Shown: positions 8,923 through 18,701, counted from the first letter of the stretch. The stretch: DNA of 64,000 bases from Mycobacterium sp. 852014-50255_SCH5639931 (GCF_001665605.1 NZ_LZSV01000011.1:248001-312000); one strand, 5' to 3'. The notes: a model not told the origin generated them from the sequence alone. Numbers and translations are program-made.

Positions 8923-11900
8923 TCACTGCTGCTTGGGTTCCAGGGCGGCGACCTGCTTGGCCAGCCAGTTGGGTGCCAGCACCGAGACGACGGTGGTGCC
9001 CGCGGTGGCGCTGATGACGCCGGTCCAGGCGACCGGGCCCAGCGGCGTGCAACCGAAAAAGTGGCTGACGCCGGGGGTTTGGACGATGGCGACCAGCACA
9101 CCCGCGCTCCCCAGCGCCGTGCCCAGCACCAGCGGGCTGTGGCGGCGCGTCAGCAGGGTCTGCGCGAGCTGCGTGGTCACCAGCGCGGTCAGCCCCATTG
9201 TCGACGTGCGGCGTTCGGTGCCCGGTGTCCAGCGACCGATGGCCCAGGCCGCCGTCGCACCCGCGGCCGTGATGGCGCCTCGGGTGACGATCTGCCGCAT
9301 CAGCGGCGCGTCGAGGGAGGGCGGGGGCCCGGACAGCGTGGCCAACTGGAAGGCGCGGTGCAATTCCTCGGCGTCGCGGTCGACCCCTTCCTCGGCCTCC
9401 TCCGGTTCGGAGAACTGCGGGGTGACGGCGACCGCAAGCGCAGGGAACATGTCGGTGAGCAGGTTCACCAGCAGCAGCTGGCGGGTGCCCACCGGCGCCC
9501 GGCCGGTGCCCAGGGCGGTGCCGATGAGGGTGAACAGCACCTCGCCGACGTTGCCGCCGACCAGGATGCCCACCGCGTCCCGTACGCCACCCCACATCCC
9601 GCGCCCCTCGACCAGCGCGTCGAGCAGCACGCCGAGATCGTTGTCGGTCAGCACGATGTCGGCGGCCCCGCGCGCGGCGGACGAGCCGCGACCGCTCACG
9701 CCGATACCCACATCGGCCATCCGGATCGCGGCCGCGTCGTTGGCCCCGTCGCCGACCATCGCGACCGCCTGACCGCTATCTTGCAGCGCCGCGACGATCT
9801 GCACCTTCTGCTCGGGGCTGACGCGGGCGAAGACCTGGACGTCGGCGGCGACCTTGGCGCGATCCTCCTCGCCGAACGCGACGAGTTCGGCGCCCGTCAT
9901 CTCGCGCGCGTCCGCCGGCAGGCCCAGTTGCCGGGCGATCGCCCGCGCGGTCACCGGGTGGTCGCCGGTGATCAGCACCACCCGCCGGCCGGCTTCCACC
10001 AGCGCCTCGATCAGTGGCCGCGCCGACGGCCGCGCGGTGTCCGCCAAACCGACATAGCCGATCAACTCGAGGTCGTGCGCGGCGGCGTCCACGGCGTCGG
10101 CGTCGGTGTCTTCCTCGCCGGTGCCGTGCTCCCAAGGGCGCTGAGCCACCGCCAGCACCCGCAGGCCCTGCTCGGCAAGGCGCAACACCAACGACTCGGC
10201 GCGGTCGAGGTCGGCGTCCGCATCGGCGAAGCGGCAGCGCGGAAGCACTTCTTCCGGCGCGCCCTTGACCATGAGCATCGGCCCGCCGTTGCCGCCCGCC
10301 GTGCCGATCGCGGCGGAGTAACCGCGGCTGGATTCGAACGGTACGTCCGCGATCACGGTCCAATCCGAGTCCCACTGGCGGTCAATGGAATTCGCTGCCG
10401 TGAGGATCGCCTCGTCGGTCGCGTGCGCGTGGCCGCCCCCATTGTGTGGCTGCGTGCTGCTGCGCGCCGCGGCCCGCACCACCGCGGCGGACGCCGGGTC
10501 GGTCACGTCGGGGAAAGGAGCGTCCGCGCCGGCCCCGTGCGGGACACCGCGGACGACGCGCAGGCGGTTCTCGGTGAGCGTGCCGGTCTTGTCGAAACAC
10601 ACCGTCTCGACCCGGCCCAGCGCCTCGACCGCCCGCGGCGTGCGGACCAGGGCCCCGCGCCGCGACAATCGCTGGGCGGCGGCCAGCTGGGCCAGGGTGG
10701 CCACCAACGGCAGGCCCTCGGGGACGGCGGCCACGGCGATGGCCACGCCATCGGCGACCGCCTGACGCAACGTTCCTTGATGCAGCAGCGCCAATGCGGT
10801 CACCGTCGCGCCGCCGGCCAGGGTCAGCGGCAGGACCTTGCTGGTCAACTCGCGCAGCCGGGCCTGCACCCCGGCCGCGGACTCGACCTCGGCGATCGCC
10901 GAAATCGCGCGCTGCGCGGCGGTGCCCGCACCCGTCGCCACGACGATCGCGCGGGCGTGCCCGGCGACGATGGTGCTGCCCTCGAACAGCATGCTGGCGC
11001 GGTCGGAGTCGGCGACGGCCACGGGCTCGACCTGCTTGTCCACCGGCAGCGATTCGCCCGTCAGGAAGGACTCGTCGACTTCGAGGTCCTCGGCGACCAG
11101 CAGGCGGGCGTCCGCCGGGACCACCTCGGGGGCGGCCAGGTCGATGATGTCGCCGGGGCGCAGCGACTTCGCGTTCACCGAGACCGTCCGTTCGACGGTG
11201 CGGGCCGCCTCCAGCCGGCGGTGTGCCGTGGCCACCGCGGGGAGCACCACGCGCCGCGCGTATTGATCCTGCTCGGCGAACAGCTCGGCGACGGCCGCCT
11301 CGGCCCGCAACCGTTGCACCCCGCCGGCGACGGCGTTGGCGGTCATCACGCCCGCCACCAGCAGTGCGTCGACGCTGCTGCCGACGATCGCCGAGGCCGC
11401 CGCCCCCACGGCCAGGATGGGCGTCAGCGGATCCGACAACTCGGCCCGCGTCGCGGTCAGCAGCCGCCCCACCCGGCTGGCCGGCCCGCGCAGCGGAGCG
11501 ACCAGCGGGTTGTAGGACAGGTCGTCGAGGAGTTGTCGCCAGGGCGCGGCGCCGGGTTCGACGGCCAGGGGCCGTGTGCGGCTGGCCAGCCGGGAATAGA
11601 CGATCTCCGGATCGAGGGCGTGCCAGGCGGTCAGCGGCTGTGGTGTCGGGTCGGGGAGCCGAAGCACCCGGGAGGCCGCGAAGGTGCCCTGCATCAGCGC
11701 GGCCGCCGCGGCGGCGTTGACCGGGTTGAGCCAGCGCTGCACGGCGAAGGGGCTCAGCGTGCGCGGGTCGCCGGTGACCAGCAGCAGGCCCGCGAGCGTG
11801 CTGCCGCCCTTCGCGAGGCGCACCGCGGACTCGGTCGCCTCCCGGGCCACCGGCAGCGCCGACAAGATGCGCACCGCTGCGGCCAGGTCCGTGCCGGTGA

Positions 11901-13746
11901 TGATGTCCGCCGTCCACGGCGTCGCCGCCTGTGGGTCGTCCAGCGCCACCCCGACGTCGGCGATGGCCAGCGCGGCCAACGTGTCGGTGGACGCGAAGTC
12001 GCGGTGCAGCGCGGTGATCAGCAGCACGGGCCCGCGATCCGTGCGCAGGTCGCGTACCAACTGCAGCAGCGGCGTGCCCGGCGGGTGGCTCACGGCGACG
12101 CTGGCGGTCAGGTCCTCGGTGCCGGCGACGTTGCGTAACACCACCCGGGCGCCCGTCCGGTGCGCGATCTGCAGGAGCGGGATGGCGAACGGGTCGACCT
12201 CCCACCCGACGTCGACGCTGCCGACGCGCTCGCCGTCGACCACGAGATCGGCATGTTCGAGCCCCTGCGCCGGCGTCGCGGACGACCCTTGCGCCCGGGC
12301 CCACCGCAGCCGGGCGCCGGTGGCGGGCAACTCGTCCGGGTCCGGTTCGGGGGCTTCCTCACCGTGCAGCAGCGCGTCGGCGACCTCGTAGACGCGGTCC
12401 TCGTCCCACCCGGGTACGTCGCCGCGCGCCTGCAGCACGGCGCGGTTGTCGCCACGCAGTGCGGCGCCGTCGACCACGACCACCTTGACCCGGTCCAGCC
12501 GCCGCAAGGCGCCCGGGTCGAGAAACAGCTGCCCGGCGTTGGCCAGTCCGCGGCCGAGAACGGCGGCGAACGACTGCCGGCCCGTGTGTGCGGCCCGGGG
12601 CACGCCGGCCAGCAGCGCGCCGGCCGCGTCCTCGGTGCCGCCGCCGGCCAGCAGCGCACCGGCCGCGGCCACCAGCGAGGCGTTGGCGGCCTGGTCGGCG
12701 TACTCCTCCACCGGCCCGGCCATCGAGCCCTTCGCGGTGTCGATGGCGGCATCGATGGCCCCGCCCACCACCACGTGGGAAGCCTCCCCCGCCGCGGCCG
12801 CGGCCCAATTGTGCCGGGGCGCTTGCGATTTGGGGCCGGCCGAGGAGATGATCGGAACGACCGGGGCCTGCGGCCGGTTGGGTGAGGCCAGCTCCGGTTC
12901 GCGGTCCCGCCAGCGCTGGCGGTGCGCCGCGGCCTCGGAGACCTGCAAGCTTCGTTGTGCCAGGTCCAGCAGCGGTGTGCCGACCGCCTGCGTCAGCCCG
13001 TTGGCCAGTGCGGTCGACGCGCTGAGGGCGATGTCCGTGCCGACGCGACCCAGCCGCGACTCCAGCACGGCAACCACCCGCGGCTGATGATTCAGCAGCG
13101 CGGCGGCGGCGCGTGCGCTTCGCGGTGCGACGGGGAGGCGGCCCAGCCAGCCGGTCACCGCGGCTCCGATGGCTGCCACGTCCATGGCCGCCGCGCTGAA
13201 CGGGACCAGGATCGCCAACGGATTTCCGGGGTCGGCGAACGGCGCGGTCCGGGGTGCCTCCTTGGGGGCGACGAGGGTCAAGTCCGCCGCGACGCGGCAG
13301 ATCGTTTCGCGCACCCGGTCCAGCACGGCATCGTTATCGGGTTCGTGCTCGAATTCGACCACCAGCCGGCCGAGGGCGCCCTCGACGTGGGCCGAGGCCA
13401 CGCCCGGAATCCGGCGGACCGGCTCCTCGACCGCCGGCGCGTGCTCGTGCCAGCCCGGGAACGGCAGCAACGGGTCCAGGTCCAGATGCACGCGCCGCCC
13501 GCTCTGCCACCGGACCGGCGGGGTGACGCTGGGCCCGGAACCGTTGGTGGAACCGGTCAATCCGACGGCCCGGCCCGTCGTCTGGGCCATCGACTGCACA
13601 ACCGGGACCGCGAGTTCGGCGACCGGGTTGGTCAACGCCTGCAGAGCGCCCGCGGCCCCGGCGGCGGTGGACACGCTGGCGCGCACCACCTGCGCGGCCC
13701 CGTCGGTCATGCCGGCGACGACGCTGGCAACGCCCGGAATCCTCAC
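8923..13746 (-). CDS. ctpI: large P-type cation-transporting ATPase CtpI
   Basis: A 1607-residue P-type ATPase, roughly twice normal length. The C-terminal part holds the full catalytic set: LTGESLPVDK (dephosphorylation), VPEGLPLV in the M4 ion site, the phosphorylated aspartate D1052 in DKTGT, and GDGANDAAA. Before this is an unusual N-terminal region of about 700 residues with degenerate ATPase-like segments and a heavy-metal-associated-like stretch near residues 85-150. M. tuberculosis CtpI (Rv0107c) is of the same size and lies at the same place relative to the rhomboid gene, which supports the name; CtpH is a close paralogue. The GTG start follows GAAGGG. The transported ion is not established from sequence. 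Confidence 0.88.
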   Translation of the reverse strand: MRIPGVASVVAGMTDGAAQVVRASVSTAAGAAGALQALTNPVAELAVPVVQSMAQTTGRAVGLTGSTNGSGPSVTPPVRWQSGRRVHLDLDPLLPFPGWHEHAPAVEEPVRRIPGVASAHVEGALGRLVVEFEHEPDNDAVLDRVRETICRVAADLTLVAPKEAPRTAPFADPGNPLAILVPFSAAAMDVAAIGAAVTGWLGRLPVAPRSARAAAALLNHQPRVVAVLESRLGRVGTDIALSASTALANGLTQAVGTPLLDLAQRSLQVSEAAAHRQRWRDREPELASPNRPQAPVVPIISSAGPKSQAPRHNWAAAAAGEASHVVVGGAIDAAIDTAKGSMAGPVEEYADQAANASLVAAAGALLAGGGTEDAAGALLAGVPRAAHTGRQSFAAVLGRGLANAGQLFLDPGALRRLDRVKVVVVDGAALRGDNRAVLQARGDVPGWDEDRVYEVADALLHGEEAPEPDPDELPATGARLRWARAQGSSATPAQGLEHADLVVDGERVGSVDVGWEVDPFAIPLLQIAHRTGARVVLRNVAGTEDLTASVAVSHPPGTPLLQLVRDLRTDRGPVLLITALHRDFASTDTLAALAIADVGVALDDPQAATPWTADIITGTDLAAAVRILSALPVAREATESAVRLAKGGSTLAGLLLVTGDPRTLSPFAVQRWLNPVNAAAAAALMQGTFAASRVLRLPDPTPQPLTAWHALDPEIVYSRLASRTRPLAVEPGAAPWRQLLDDLSYNPLVAPLRGPASRVGRLLTATRAELSDPLTPILAVGAAASAIVGSSVDALLVAGVMTANAVAGGVQRLRAEAAVAELFAEQDQYARRVVLPAVATAHRRLEAARTVERTVSVNAKSLRPGDIIDLAAPEVVPADARLLVAEDLEVDESFLTGESLPVDKQVEPVAVADSDRASMLFEGSTIVAGHARAIVVATGAGTAAQRAISAIAEVESAAGVQARLRELTSKVLPLTLAGGATVTALALLHQGTLRQAVADGVAIAVAAVPEGLPLVATLAQLAAAQRLSRRGALVRTPRAVEALGRVETVCFDKTGTLTENRLRVVRGVPHGAGADAPFPDVTDPASAAVVRAAARSSTQPHNGGGHAHATDEAILTAANSIDRQWDSDWTVIADVPFESSRGYSAAIGTAGGNGGPMLMVKGAPEEVLPRCRFADADADLDRAESLVLRLAEQGLRVLAVAQRPWEHGTGEEDTDADAVDAAAHDLELIGYVGLADTARPSARPLIEALVEAGRRVVLITGDHPVTARAIARQLGLPADAREMTGAELVAFGEEDRAKVAADVQVFARVSPEQKVQIVAALQDSGQAVAMVGDGANDAAAIRMADVGIGVSGRGSSAARGAADIVLTDNDLGVLLDALVEGRGMWGGVRDAVGILVGGNVGEVLFTLIGTALGTGRAPVGTRQLLLVNLLTDMFPALAVAVTPQFSEPEEAEEGVDRDAEELHRAFQLATLSGPPPSLDAPLMRQIVTRGAITAAGATAAWAIGRWTPGTERRTSTMGLTALVTTQLAQTLLTRRHSPLVLGTALGSAGVLVAIVQTPGVSHFFGCTPLGPVAWTGVISATAGTTVVSVLAPNWLAKQVAALEPKQQ

Positions 13747-13904
13747 TCGGTCACCCTTCGATTACCTCTACCGCGCCTAATGATCCTGGGGGGTTGGGGG
13801 CCTGTCCACATTTGCAACGGTGGACTTGCGACGACAGCGGTGACGCCGGTGGGTCGTGCCTTCCTTCGGTGACCGGTGGTGCAGTCGCTTCCCCTGCGGA
13901 CAGG

Positions 13905-14858
13905 TTACCGGCTCGCCGGAAAACCAAACCTGCTGAACAGGCCGGGGTCCAGGAAGACGGTGATGGTGGCGATGCCGGCGGCGTCCGCGGCGAGGACGTG
14001 AATGGAATGGGCCCGCATCGTCCCGTCGGGACCGCGGCGGTACTCGGCGACCGCGGGTTGCGCGTTCGCGGCCGTCGGGATCATCGCGATATCACCGGCC
14101 TTGGCGAAAGCGCGCGCGGCCAGGAACCGCAGCACCGCGTCGCGCCCGGCGAACCACACAGGGAGAGGCGGCATTTCGAGCTTCACATCCGCCTGCAGCA
14201 ACGCGGTGAGGGCGGCCATGTCCGCGTTTTCGAAGGCCGCGCAATAGCGGTCGAGCAGTTCACGGCGCTCGGCATCGTCGGGTTCGGACAGGCTTTCCTC
14301 GGTAGGGGAGAGCTCGGCGAGCCGGGCCCGCGCCCGTTGCAGCGAGCTGTTCACGGCGGCCGGTGTCGTTTCGAGCAGCTCGGCAACCTCGGCGGCACTG
14401 AACTGCACGACGTCGCGCAGGATTAGCACCGCTCGCTGGCGGGCCGGGAGCTCCTGCAGGGCCGTCATCACGGCCAGCCGCAGGCTTTCCCGCGCGGTGA
14501 CGTTGTCCTCCGGCGTGAACATCAGCGAGTCGGGAATGGGCTCCAGCCACTCGTGCGCACCACCGACCGCGTCGAGGCTGGCGTCCGGGTCGGTCGATCC
14601 GTCACCCAACCCGGCCGGCAGCACGCGGCGGGCGCGGTTCTGCAGCGCCCGCAGGCAGGCGGTCGTCGCGATCCGGTACAGCCACGTTCGCAGCGCAGCG
14701 CGTTCCTCGAACGCCTGGTAGCCGCGCCAGCCGTTGAGATAGGTCTCCTGCACGAGGTCCTCGGCGTCGTGCACCGACCCGAGCATGCGGTAACAGTGCG
14801 CGATCAGCTCGGCCCGAAACGGCGCCGCCTGCGCGATGAAGTCCTCTTTCGCCGGCAT
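13905..14858 (-). CDS. ECF sigma factor with C-terminal SnoaL-like domain (SigG-like)
   Basis: A 317-residue ECF sigma factor. Region 2 is at about residues 12-75 (HCYRMLGSVHDAEDLVQETY, then WLYRIATTACL), region 4 at about 125-185 (LPARQRAVLILRDV, SAAEVAELLETTPAAVNSSL). Residues from about 195 form a SnoaL/NTF2-like domain, which in SigG/SigJ/ECF41-type factors modulates activity in place of a separate anti-sigma factor. No anti-sigma gene is adjacent. It is divergent from an SDR and a DUF899 gene, which are plausible targets. It resembles SigG but lies outside the usual sigG neighbourhood, so it is probably a paralogue. Confidence 0.9.
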   Translation of the reverse strand: MPAKEDFIAQAAPFRAELIAHCYRMLGSVHDAEDLVQETYLNGWRGYQAFEERAALRTWLYRIATTACLRALQNRARRVLPAGLGDGSTDPDASLDAVGGAHEWLEPIPDSLMFTPEDNVTARESLRLAVMTALQELPARQRAVLILRDVVQFSAAEVAELLETTPAAVNSSLQRARARLAELSPTEESLSEPDDAERRELLDRYCAAFENADMAALTALLQADVKLEMPPLPVWFAGRDAVLRFLAARAFAKAGDIAMIPTAANAQPAVAEYRRGPDGTMRAHSIHVLAADAAGIATITVFLDPGLFSRFGFPASR

Positions 14859-15004
14859 GGCTTCTCCTGTCTCGGCTGCGACCGAACGCTACTCCAGTAC
14901 AGAGACGGCGGACCGGGGAAATTCATCGGTCCGCGGGCGATGAATTTCGGTGCGGCGACGTCTCTCAACTAGTGGACGCACATTCCATGAGAGCGAGAAA
15001 GAAC

Positions 15005-15766
15005 ATGAACGAGCCACTGATAACCCATGGGCTGGCCGGCACCACGGCGATCGTGACCGGGGCGAGCCGCGGATTCGGCCGCGCCATCGCCGGCGCGCTG
15101 GCGGTGGCCGGCGCCGAGGTGGTCGGCGTCGCGCGCAACGGATCCGGTCTCGACGAGGTGCGCGACGAGCTAAGCGGCTTCCTCCCGGTGGTCGCCGATG
15201 CCGCCGACCCGGCGACGGCGCAGCGGCTCATCGACGAGTACCGGCCGCGCACACTGGTCCTGTGCGCCGGGGCGACGCCGCAGATGAGTCCACTGCAGGA
15301 CCAGAGCTGGCACAGCTTCAGCGAGAACTGGAATGTGGATGTCGCGCAAGCGTTTCACTGGATCCGCTACGCGCTGCGACGGCCGCTCGCGCCGGGCAGT
15401 TCGGTGATCGCCGTGTCGAGCGGCGCCGCCGTGGCCGGGTCACCGCTGAGCGGGGGCTACGCGGGCGCGAAGGCCACGGTCAGGTTCATCGCCGGCTACG
15501 CCGCGGTCGAATCGGAGCGGTCCGGCCTGGGGATCCGCTTCGTGTCCGTCCTGCCGCGGTTGACCCCGGCCACCGACCTCGGCGCCAAAGCCGTCGCGGC
15601 GTACGCCGAACGGCAGGGGGTCGACGTCGAGTCGTTCGTGCGGGCCGGTGGACCCGCGCTCAGTGCGGAACAGGTGGGCGAATCCGTCCTTTCGATCGCC
15701 ACCGATGGCCGGGGCGGCGGGGACGCGTATCTGCTCACGTCGACCGGCCTGTCGGCAGTGGCCTGA
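15005..15766 (+). CDS. short-chain dehydrogenase/reductase
   Basis: A 253-residue SDR with TGASRGFGRAIA at the N-terminus, LCAGATP in place of the usual NNAG, the catalytic serine in AVSSGAA, and YAGAKATV for Tyr/Lys. The ATG at 15005 is preferred; an in-frame ATG at 14987 would add six residues. It is divergent from the SnoaL-tailed sigma factor (146 bp between starts) and 30 bp upstream of the DUF899 gene, so the two likely form an operon controlled by that sigma factor. The substrate is unknown. Confidence 0.87.
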   Translation: MNEPLITHGLAGTTAIVTGASRGFGRAIAGALAVAGAEVVGVARNGSGLDEVRDELSGFLPVVADAADPATAQRLIDEYRPRTLVLCAGATPQMSPLQDQSWHSFSENWNVDVAQAFHWIRYALRRPLAPGSSVIAVSSGAAVAGSPLSGGYAGAKATVRFIAGYAAVESERSGLGIRFVSVLPRLTPATDLGAKAVAAYAERQGVDVESFVRAGGPALSAEQVGESVLSIATDGRGGGDAYLLTSTGLSAVA

Positions 15767-15796
15767 GACCCTCGAAACCCCAAGGAGGACAACGTC

Positions 15797-16534
15797 ATGA
15801 ACACACCCCCCATCGTGTCGGCGCGGGACTGGGCGGCCGCACGCGAACAATTGCTGGTGAAGGAGAAGGAAGTGTTGCGGGCCCACGACGCCCTGGCGGC
15901 GGCCCGCCGGCGGATGCCCTGGCTGGCGGTCGACAAGGACTACGCGTTCGAGGGGCCCGAGGGCCGGGTCAGCCTGCTGGGCCTCTTCGGGGGCCGGCGT
16001 CAGCTGATCGTGTACCGCGCATTCTTCGAGCCGGGCGTGGACGGCTGGCCCGACCATGCCTGCCGCGGCTGCTCGATGATGGCCGACCACGTGGGGCACC
16101 TCGCCCATCTGAACGCTCGTGACACCACCCTGGTGTTCGCGTCGCGGGCACCGCAGGCCGACATCGCGCGGCTGAAGGCGCGGATGGGTTGGCACATGCC
16201 GTGGTACACGCTCACCGACGATTTCGATGCCGACTTCGGCGTGGACGAATGGCACGGCACCAACGCGTTCATCCATGACGGTGACCGCGTGTTCCGGACC
16301 TATTTCATCAACAACCGCGGCGACGAGGTGATGGGCAACACCTGGAGTTACCTCGACATGACCGCGCTCGGGCGCCAGGAGAACTGGGAGGACTCGCCGA
16401 ACGGCTACCCGCAAACCGCGCCGTACGAGTGGTGGGAATGGCACGACGCATACGGGGAGCGCGCGCCGTCACGGTGGTTCGGGGATCCCGATCCGGACAA
16501 TCCCAACGACCCGCGGCCGGCACGCGGCGGCTAA
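15797..16534 (+). CDS. DUF899 thioredoxin-fold protein
   Basis: A 245-residue DUF899 protein. Family landmarks are PWLAVDKDYAFEGPEG, GLFGGRRQLIVYRAFFEPG, the cysteine pair in HACRGCSMMADH, and the C-terminal run PYEWWEWHDAYG. The core is a thioredoxin-like fold with a Cys-x-x-Cys (CRGC) in an unusual position; a redox role is inferred, but no reaction is established. A strong AAGGAGGA Shine-Dalgarno lies before the ATG. It follows an SDR gene and is probably co-transcribed with it. Confidence 0.9.
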   Translation: MNTPPIVSARDWAAAREQLLVKEKEVLRAHDALAAARRRMPWLAVDKDYAFEGPEGRVSLLGLFGGRRQLIVYRAFFEPGVDGWPDHACRGCSMMADHVGHLAHLNARDTTLVFASRAPQADIARLKARMGWHMPWYTLTDDFDADFGVDEWHGTNAFIHDGDRVFRTYFINNRGDEVMGNTWSYLDMTALGRQENWEDSPNGYPQTAPYEWWEWHDAYGERAPSRWFGDPDPDNPNDPRPARGG

Positions 16535-16631
16535 ATCCGGCAGACCGCAATTCGCGTTTCAGGCCCGAATAACACGAATGCGCGGTAGCCGTCCACCGGC
16601 TACTCGCGCAATATTCGGCTGAGTAAATTCG

Positions 16632-16856
16632 CTATAAAATTCGGTGGTTCGCCCTGTTGACGTGGTACCCGGCCGGGAACGACTTCTCGATGACCTGCAG
16701 CTGGTGGTCCACCCTGGACTCGAGCTCGAGGACCACGCAACTGTCGCCGACGGCCTTCGATTCGAGGACTATGTACCGCTGACCGCAATCCATGATGGGA
16801 TCACCTGAGTGCAATGTTTCGACGGGCACCAATTCCGGGCTTCCGTTTGATTCCAC
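16632..16856 (-). CDS. small hypothetical protein
   Basis: A possible 74-residue protein, starting GTG, with no recognised domain. The sequence has ordinary protein composition, with alternating hydrophobic residues typical of a small beta fold (QRYIVLESKAVGDSCVVLEL), unlike the Arg/Pro/Ala-rich shadow frames nearby. The ribosome-binding site is weak. It lies between two other genes on an otherwise unexplained stretch. Function unknown; it could be non-coding. Confidence 0.45.
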   Translation of the reverse strand: MESNGSPELVPVETLHSGDPIMDCGQRYIVLESKAVGDSCVVLELESRVDHQLQVIEKSFPAGYHVNRANHRIL

Positions 16857-16916
16857 CCATCACACGCTAGGTCAATTCCGCGAGCGAGGGAATAGTTTCC
16901 CCGCCACCCTCACGAT

Positions 16917-17291
16917 TCACTGCGCTCCGGGCTGCTTGAAGAACACACTGACGCGCGAGATCAGCCCGTCGTCGCCCCGCTCGAACAGGATGCATTCCGG
17001 CCACCGCTTGGTGACGCCGTCGATCTCGAACGCCTCGGTCAGCTCCACGTAGGACAGGCGGGTGTTCACGTGCGAAACCCGATGCACGTCCAGCCGATGA
17101 CCGGCCAAGTTGGTGAGGACCTTACGCAGGTAGGCGACGTAGTGCTGCTTGCCCTCGACGACGTCGCAGAACGGGCCCTCGCGAGTCAGGCCTTCGTCGG
17201 CGATCGTCGTGGCAAGGCCGTCCCAGTCGTGTGCGGCCAGGCAGTCCAGGTAGCGCTCGATGACTCCGGTGGTCACGTCGACTTCACGCAC
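16917..17291 (-). CDS. SnoaL/NTF2-like protein
   Basis: A 124-residue protein with the NTF2-like alpha+beta pattern: an N-terminal helix pair (VIERYLDCLAAHDWDGLATT), a strand-rich centre and a final FFKQPG strand. Such small proteins serve as isomerases, dehydratases or binding proteins, and key residues for any one activity are not evident. The GTG at 17291 gives the family length; a GTG at 17276 is an alternative. It is divergent from the rhomboid gene with about 85 bp between starts. Confidence 0.75.
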   Translation of the reverse strand: MREVDVTTGVIERYLDCLAAHDWDGLATTIADEGLTREGPFCDVVEGKQHYVAYLRKVLTNLAGHRLDVHRVSHVNTRLSYVELTEAFEIDGVTKRWPECILFERGDDGLISRVSVFFKQPGAQ

Positions 17292-17376
17292 AACACAGTA
17301 GGCGACCGACGAGGGTCAGAAAACAGGTTTGCCCAAGCGCTGCGCCGGGCGCGGCGAAGCGGGCCAGAATAGGGCG

Positions 17377-18243
17377 ATGAGCGCACCCAGCGCACCCGAT
17401 TCGCCGCCCACGGCCCCGAGTTGCTATCGGCACCCGGGCCGCCCGACGTATGTGCGCTGCAACCGTTGTGAGCGCTACATCTGCGGGGACTGCATGCGCA
17501 GCGCCGCCGTCGGTCAGCAGTGTGTGGAGTGCGTCCGGGCGGGCGCCCGGACCATCCGGCAGCCCCGGACCCGCTTCGGTGGGCGGCAACGGTCGGCGAC
17601 GCCGGTGCTCACGTACGCCCTGATCGCGGTCAACGTGGCGGCGTTCGTGCTGCAGATGGCGTCGGGGCAGCTGGAGAGGCAGCTCGCGCTCTGGCCGCCG
17701 GCGGTCGCCGAAGGCCAGTTCTACCGCCTGGTGACGTCGGCATTCTTGCACTACGGGGCAACGCACCTGCTGTTCAACATGTGGGCGCTCTACGTGGTGG
17801 GGCCGCCGCTCGAAATGTGGCTGGGCCGATTGCGTTTCGGCGCGCTCTACGCGCTCGGCGGGTTGGGCGGCTCGGTGCTGGTCTACCTGGTGTCGCCGCT
17901 CGAAACGGCCACGGCGGGCGCCTCCGGGGCGATCTTCGGTCTCTTCGGTGCCACCTTCGTGGTGGGCAAGCGGCTGGCCGTCGACGTCCGCTGGGTGGTC
18001 GCGGTCATCGCGATCAACCTGGTCTTCACTTTCGTTGTCCCGCTGATCAGTTCGCAACGCATCAGCTGGCAGGCGCACGTGGGCGGGCTGGTCACGGGTG
18101 GGTTGGTCGCCGCGGCCTACGTCTACCCGCCACCGCAGCGGCGGAACACGGTTCAGGCCGCGGTGACGATCGTGGTGCTGGCGGCGTTCGTCGTGCTGAT
18201 CTGGTGGCGCACGGCGGAATTGCTCGCGGAGTTCTCCGCATGA
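17377..18243 (+). CDS. rhomboid-family intramembrane serine protease with N-terminal zinc finger (Rv0110-like)
   Basis: A 288-residue membrane protein. Residues 15-55 hold a Cys/His-rich zinc-finger (CYRHPGRPTYVRCNRC, then CGDC and CVEC). The rest is a six-helix rhomboid domain with HLLFNMWALYVVG, the catalytic serine in GASGAIFGLFG, and the catalytic histidine in AHVGGLVTGG. Rhomboids cut membrane proteins within the bilayer. M. tuberculosis Rv0110 has the same domain order and lies at the same place after ctpI. The ATG at 17377 begins just before the zinc finger. The stop overlaps the start of the next gene (ATGA at 18240). Confidence 0.93.
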   Translation: MSAPSAPDSPPTAPSCYRHPGRPTYVRCNRCERYICGDCMRSAAVGQQCVECVRAGARTIRQPRTRFGGRQRSATPVLTYALIAVNVAAFVLQMASGQLERQLALWPPAVAEGQFYRLVTSAFLHYGATHLLFNMWALYVVGPPLEMWLGRLRFGALYALGGLGGSVLVYLVSPLETATAGASGAIFGLFGATFVVGKRLAVDVRWVVAVIAINLVFTFVVPLISSQRISWQAHVGGLVTGGLVAAAYVYPPPQRRNTVQAAVTIVVLAAFVVLIWWRTAELLAEFSA

Positions 18244-18701
18244 GCTGGTGGGTCGCCCACGCCGAGCACACGCTGACCGAGGACGTGCCCGCGCCGCCGG
18301 GCGAAGTCCGTGACTTCTACGTGGACCTGGACAACATCAAGATCGTCCACCCGCTGATCGTGTCCGTGGAGACGCTGTCGCGCACCGAAACCGCGGACGG
18401 TGTCGTCCACAGCTATCGGGTTCGGGACCGGATTCCGTTGGGGCCGTTCAGAATGACCATCACCTACCGGGCCCGGTTGCGGGTGCCGGCGGCGGGCGAT
18501 GTGCTGACCGAGGCCGACCAGTCCCCGGGGGTTCACCTGCGCGGGACGGTCAGCTTCGAGCCGATCGCGACGGGCACCCGTGTCACCGAGCGAATCCGGA
18601 TAGCGGCGCCCCGGCTGCTCGCCCCGATGACAACACGCGAGGCCGTCAAGGCGCACATCGAGATGCTGGCCGGCATCCGCCGGCACTTCGAGACGGGATG
18701 A
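18240..18701 (+). CDS. SRPBCC/START-like lipid-binding-fold protein
   Basis: A 153-residue protein with the SRPBCC (polyketide cyclase/START) pattern: an N-terminal strand HAEHTLTEDVPAPPGEVRDFYVD, central antiparallel strands, and a long C-terminal helix (REAVKAHIEMLAGIRRHF). These folds bind hydrophobic ligands or act as small cyclases/hydrolases; no catalytic residues can be assigned. The start overlaps the rhomboid stop, so the two are translationally coupled. Its stop directly abuts the stop of the convergent SDR, with no base between. Confidence 0.82.
   Translation: MSWWVAHAEHTLTEDVPAPPGEVRDFYVDLDNIKIVHPLIVSVETLSRTETADGVVHSYRVRDRIPLGPFRMTITYRARLRVPAAGDVLTEADQSPGVHLRGTVSFEPIATGTRVTERIRIAAPRLLAPMTTREAVKAHIEMLAGIRRHFETG

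Noticed and set aside
8707..12138. A 1143-codon open frame on the plus strand opposite ctpI
   Set aside because: Its translation is Arg/Gly/His-rich with no domain, and it lies antisense to a gene with all P-type ATPase motifs. Long antisense frames are common in high-GC DNA.
13747..13904. Possible RNA element in the ctpI-sigma factor gap (G-rich run near 13787-13800)
   Set aside because: A single G-rich stretch and short hairpins without a recognisable consensus; too little to support a riboswitch or ncRNA.
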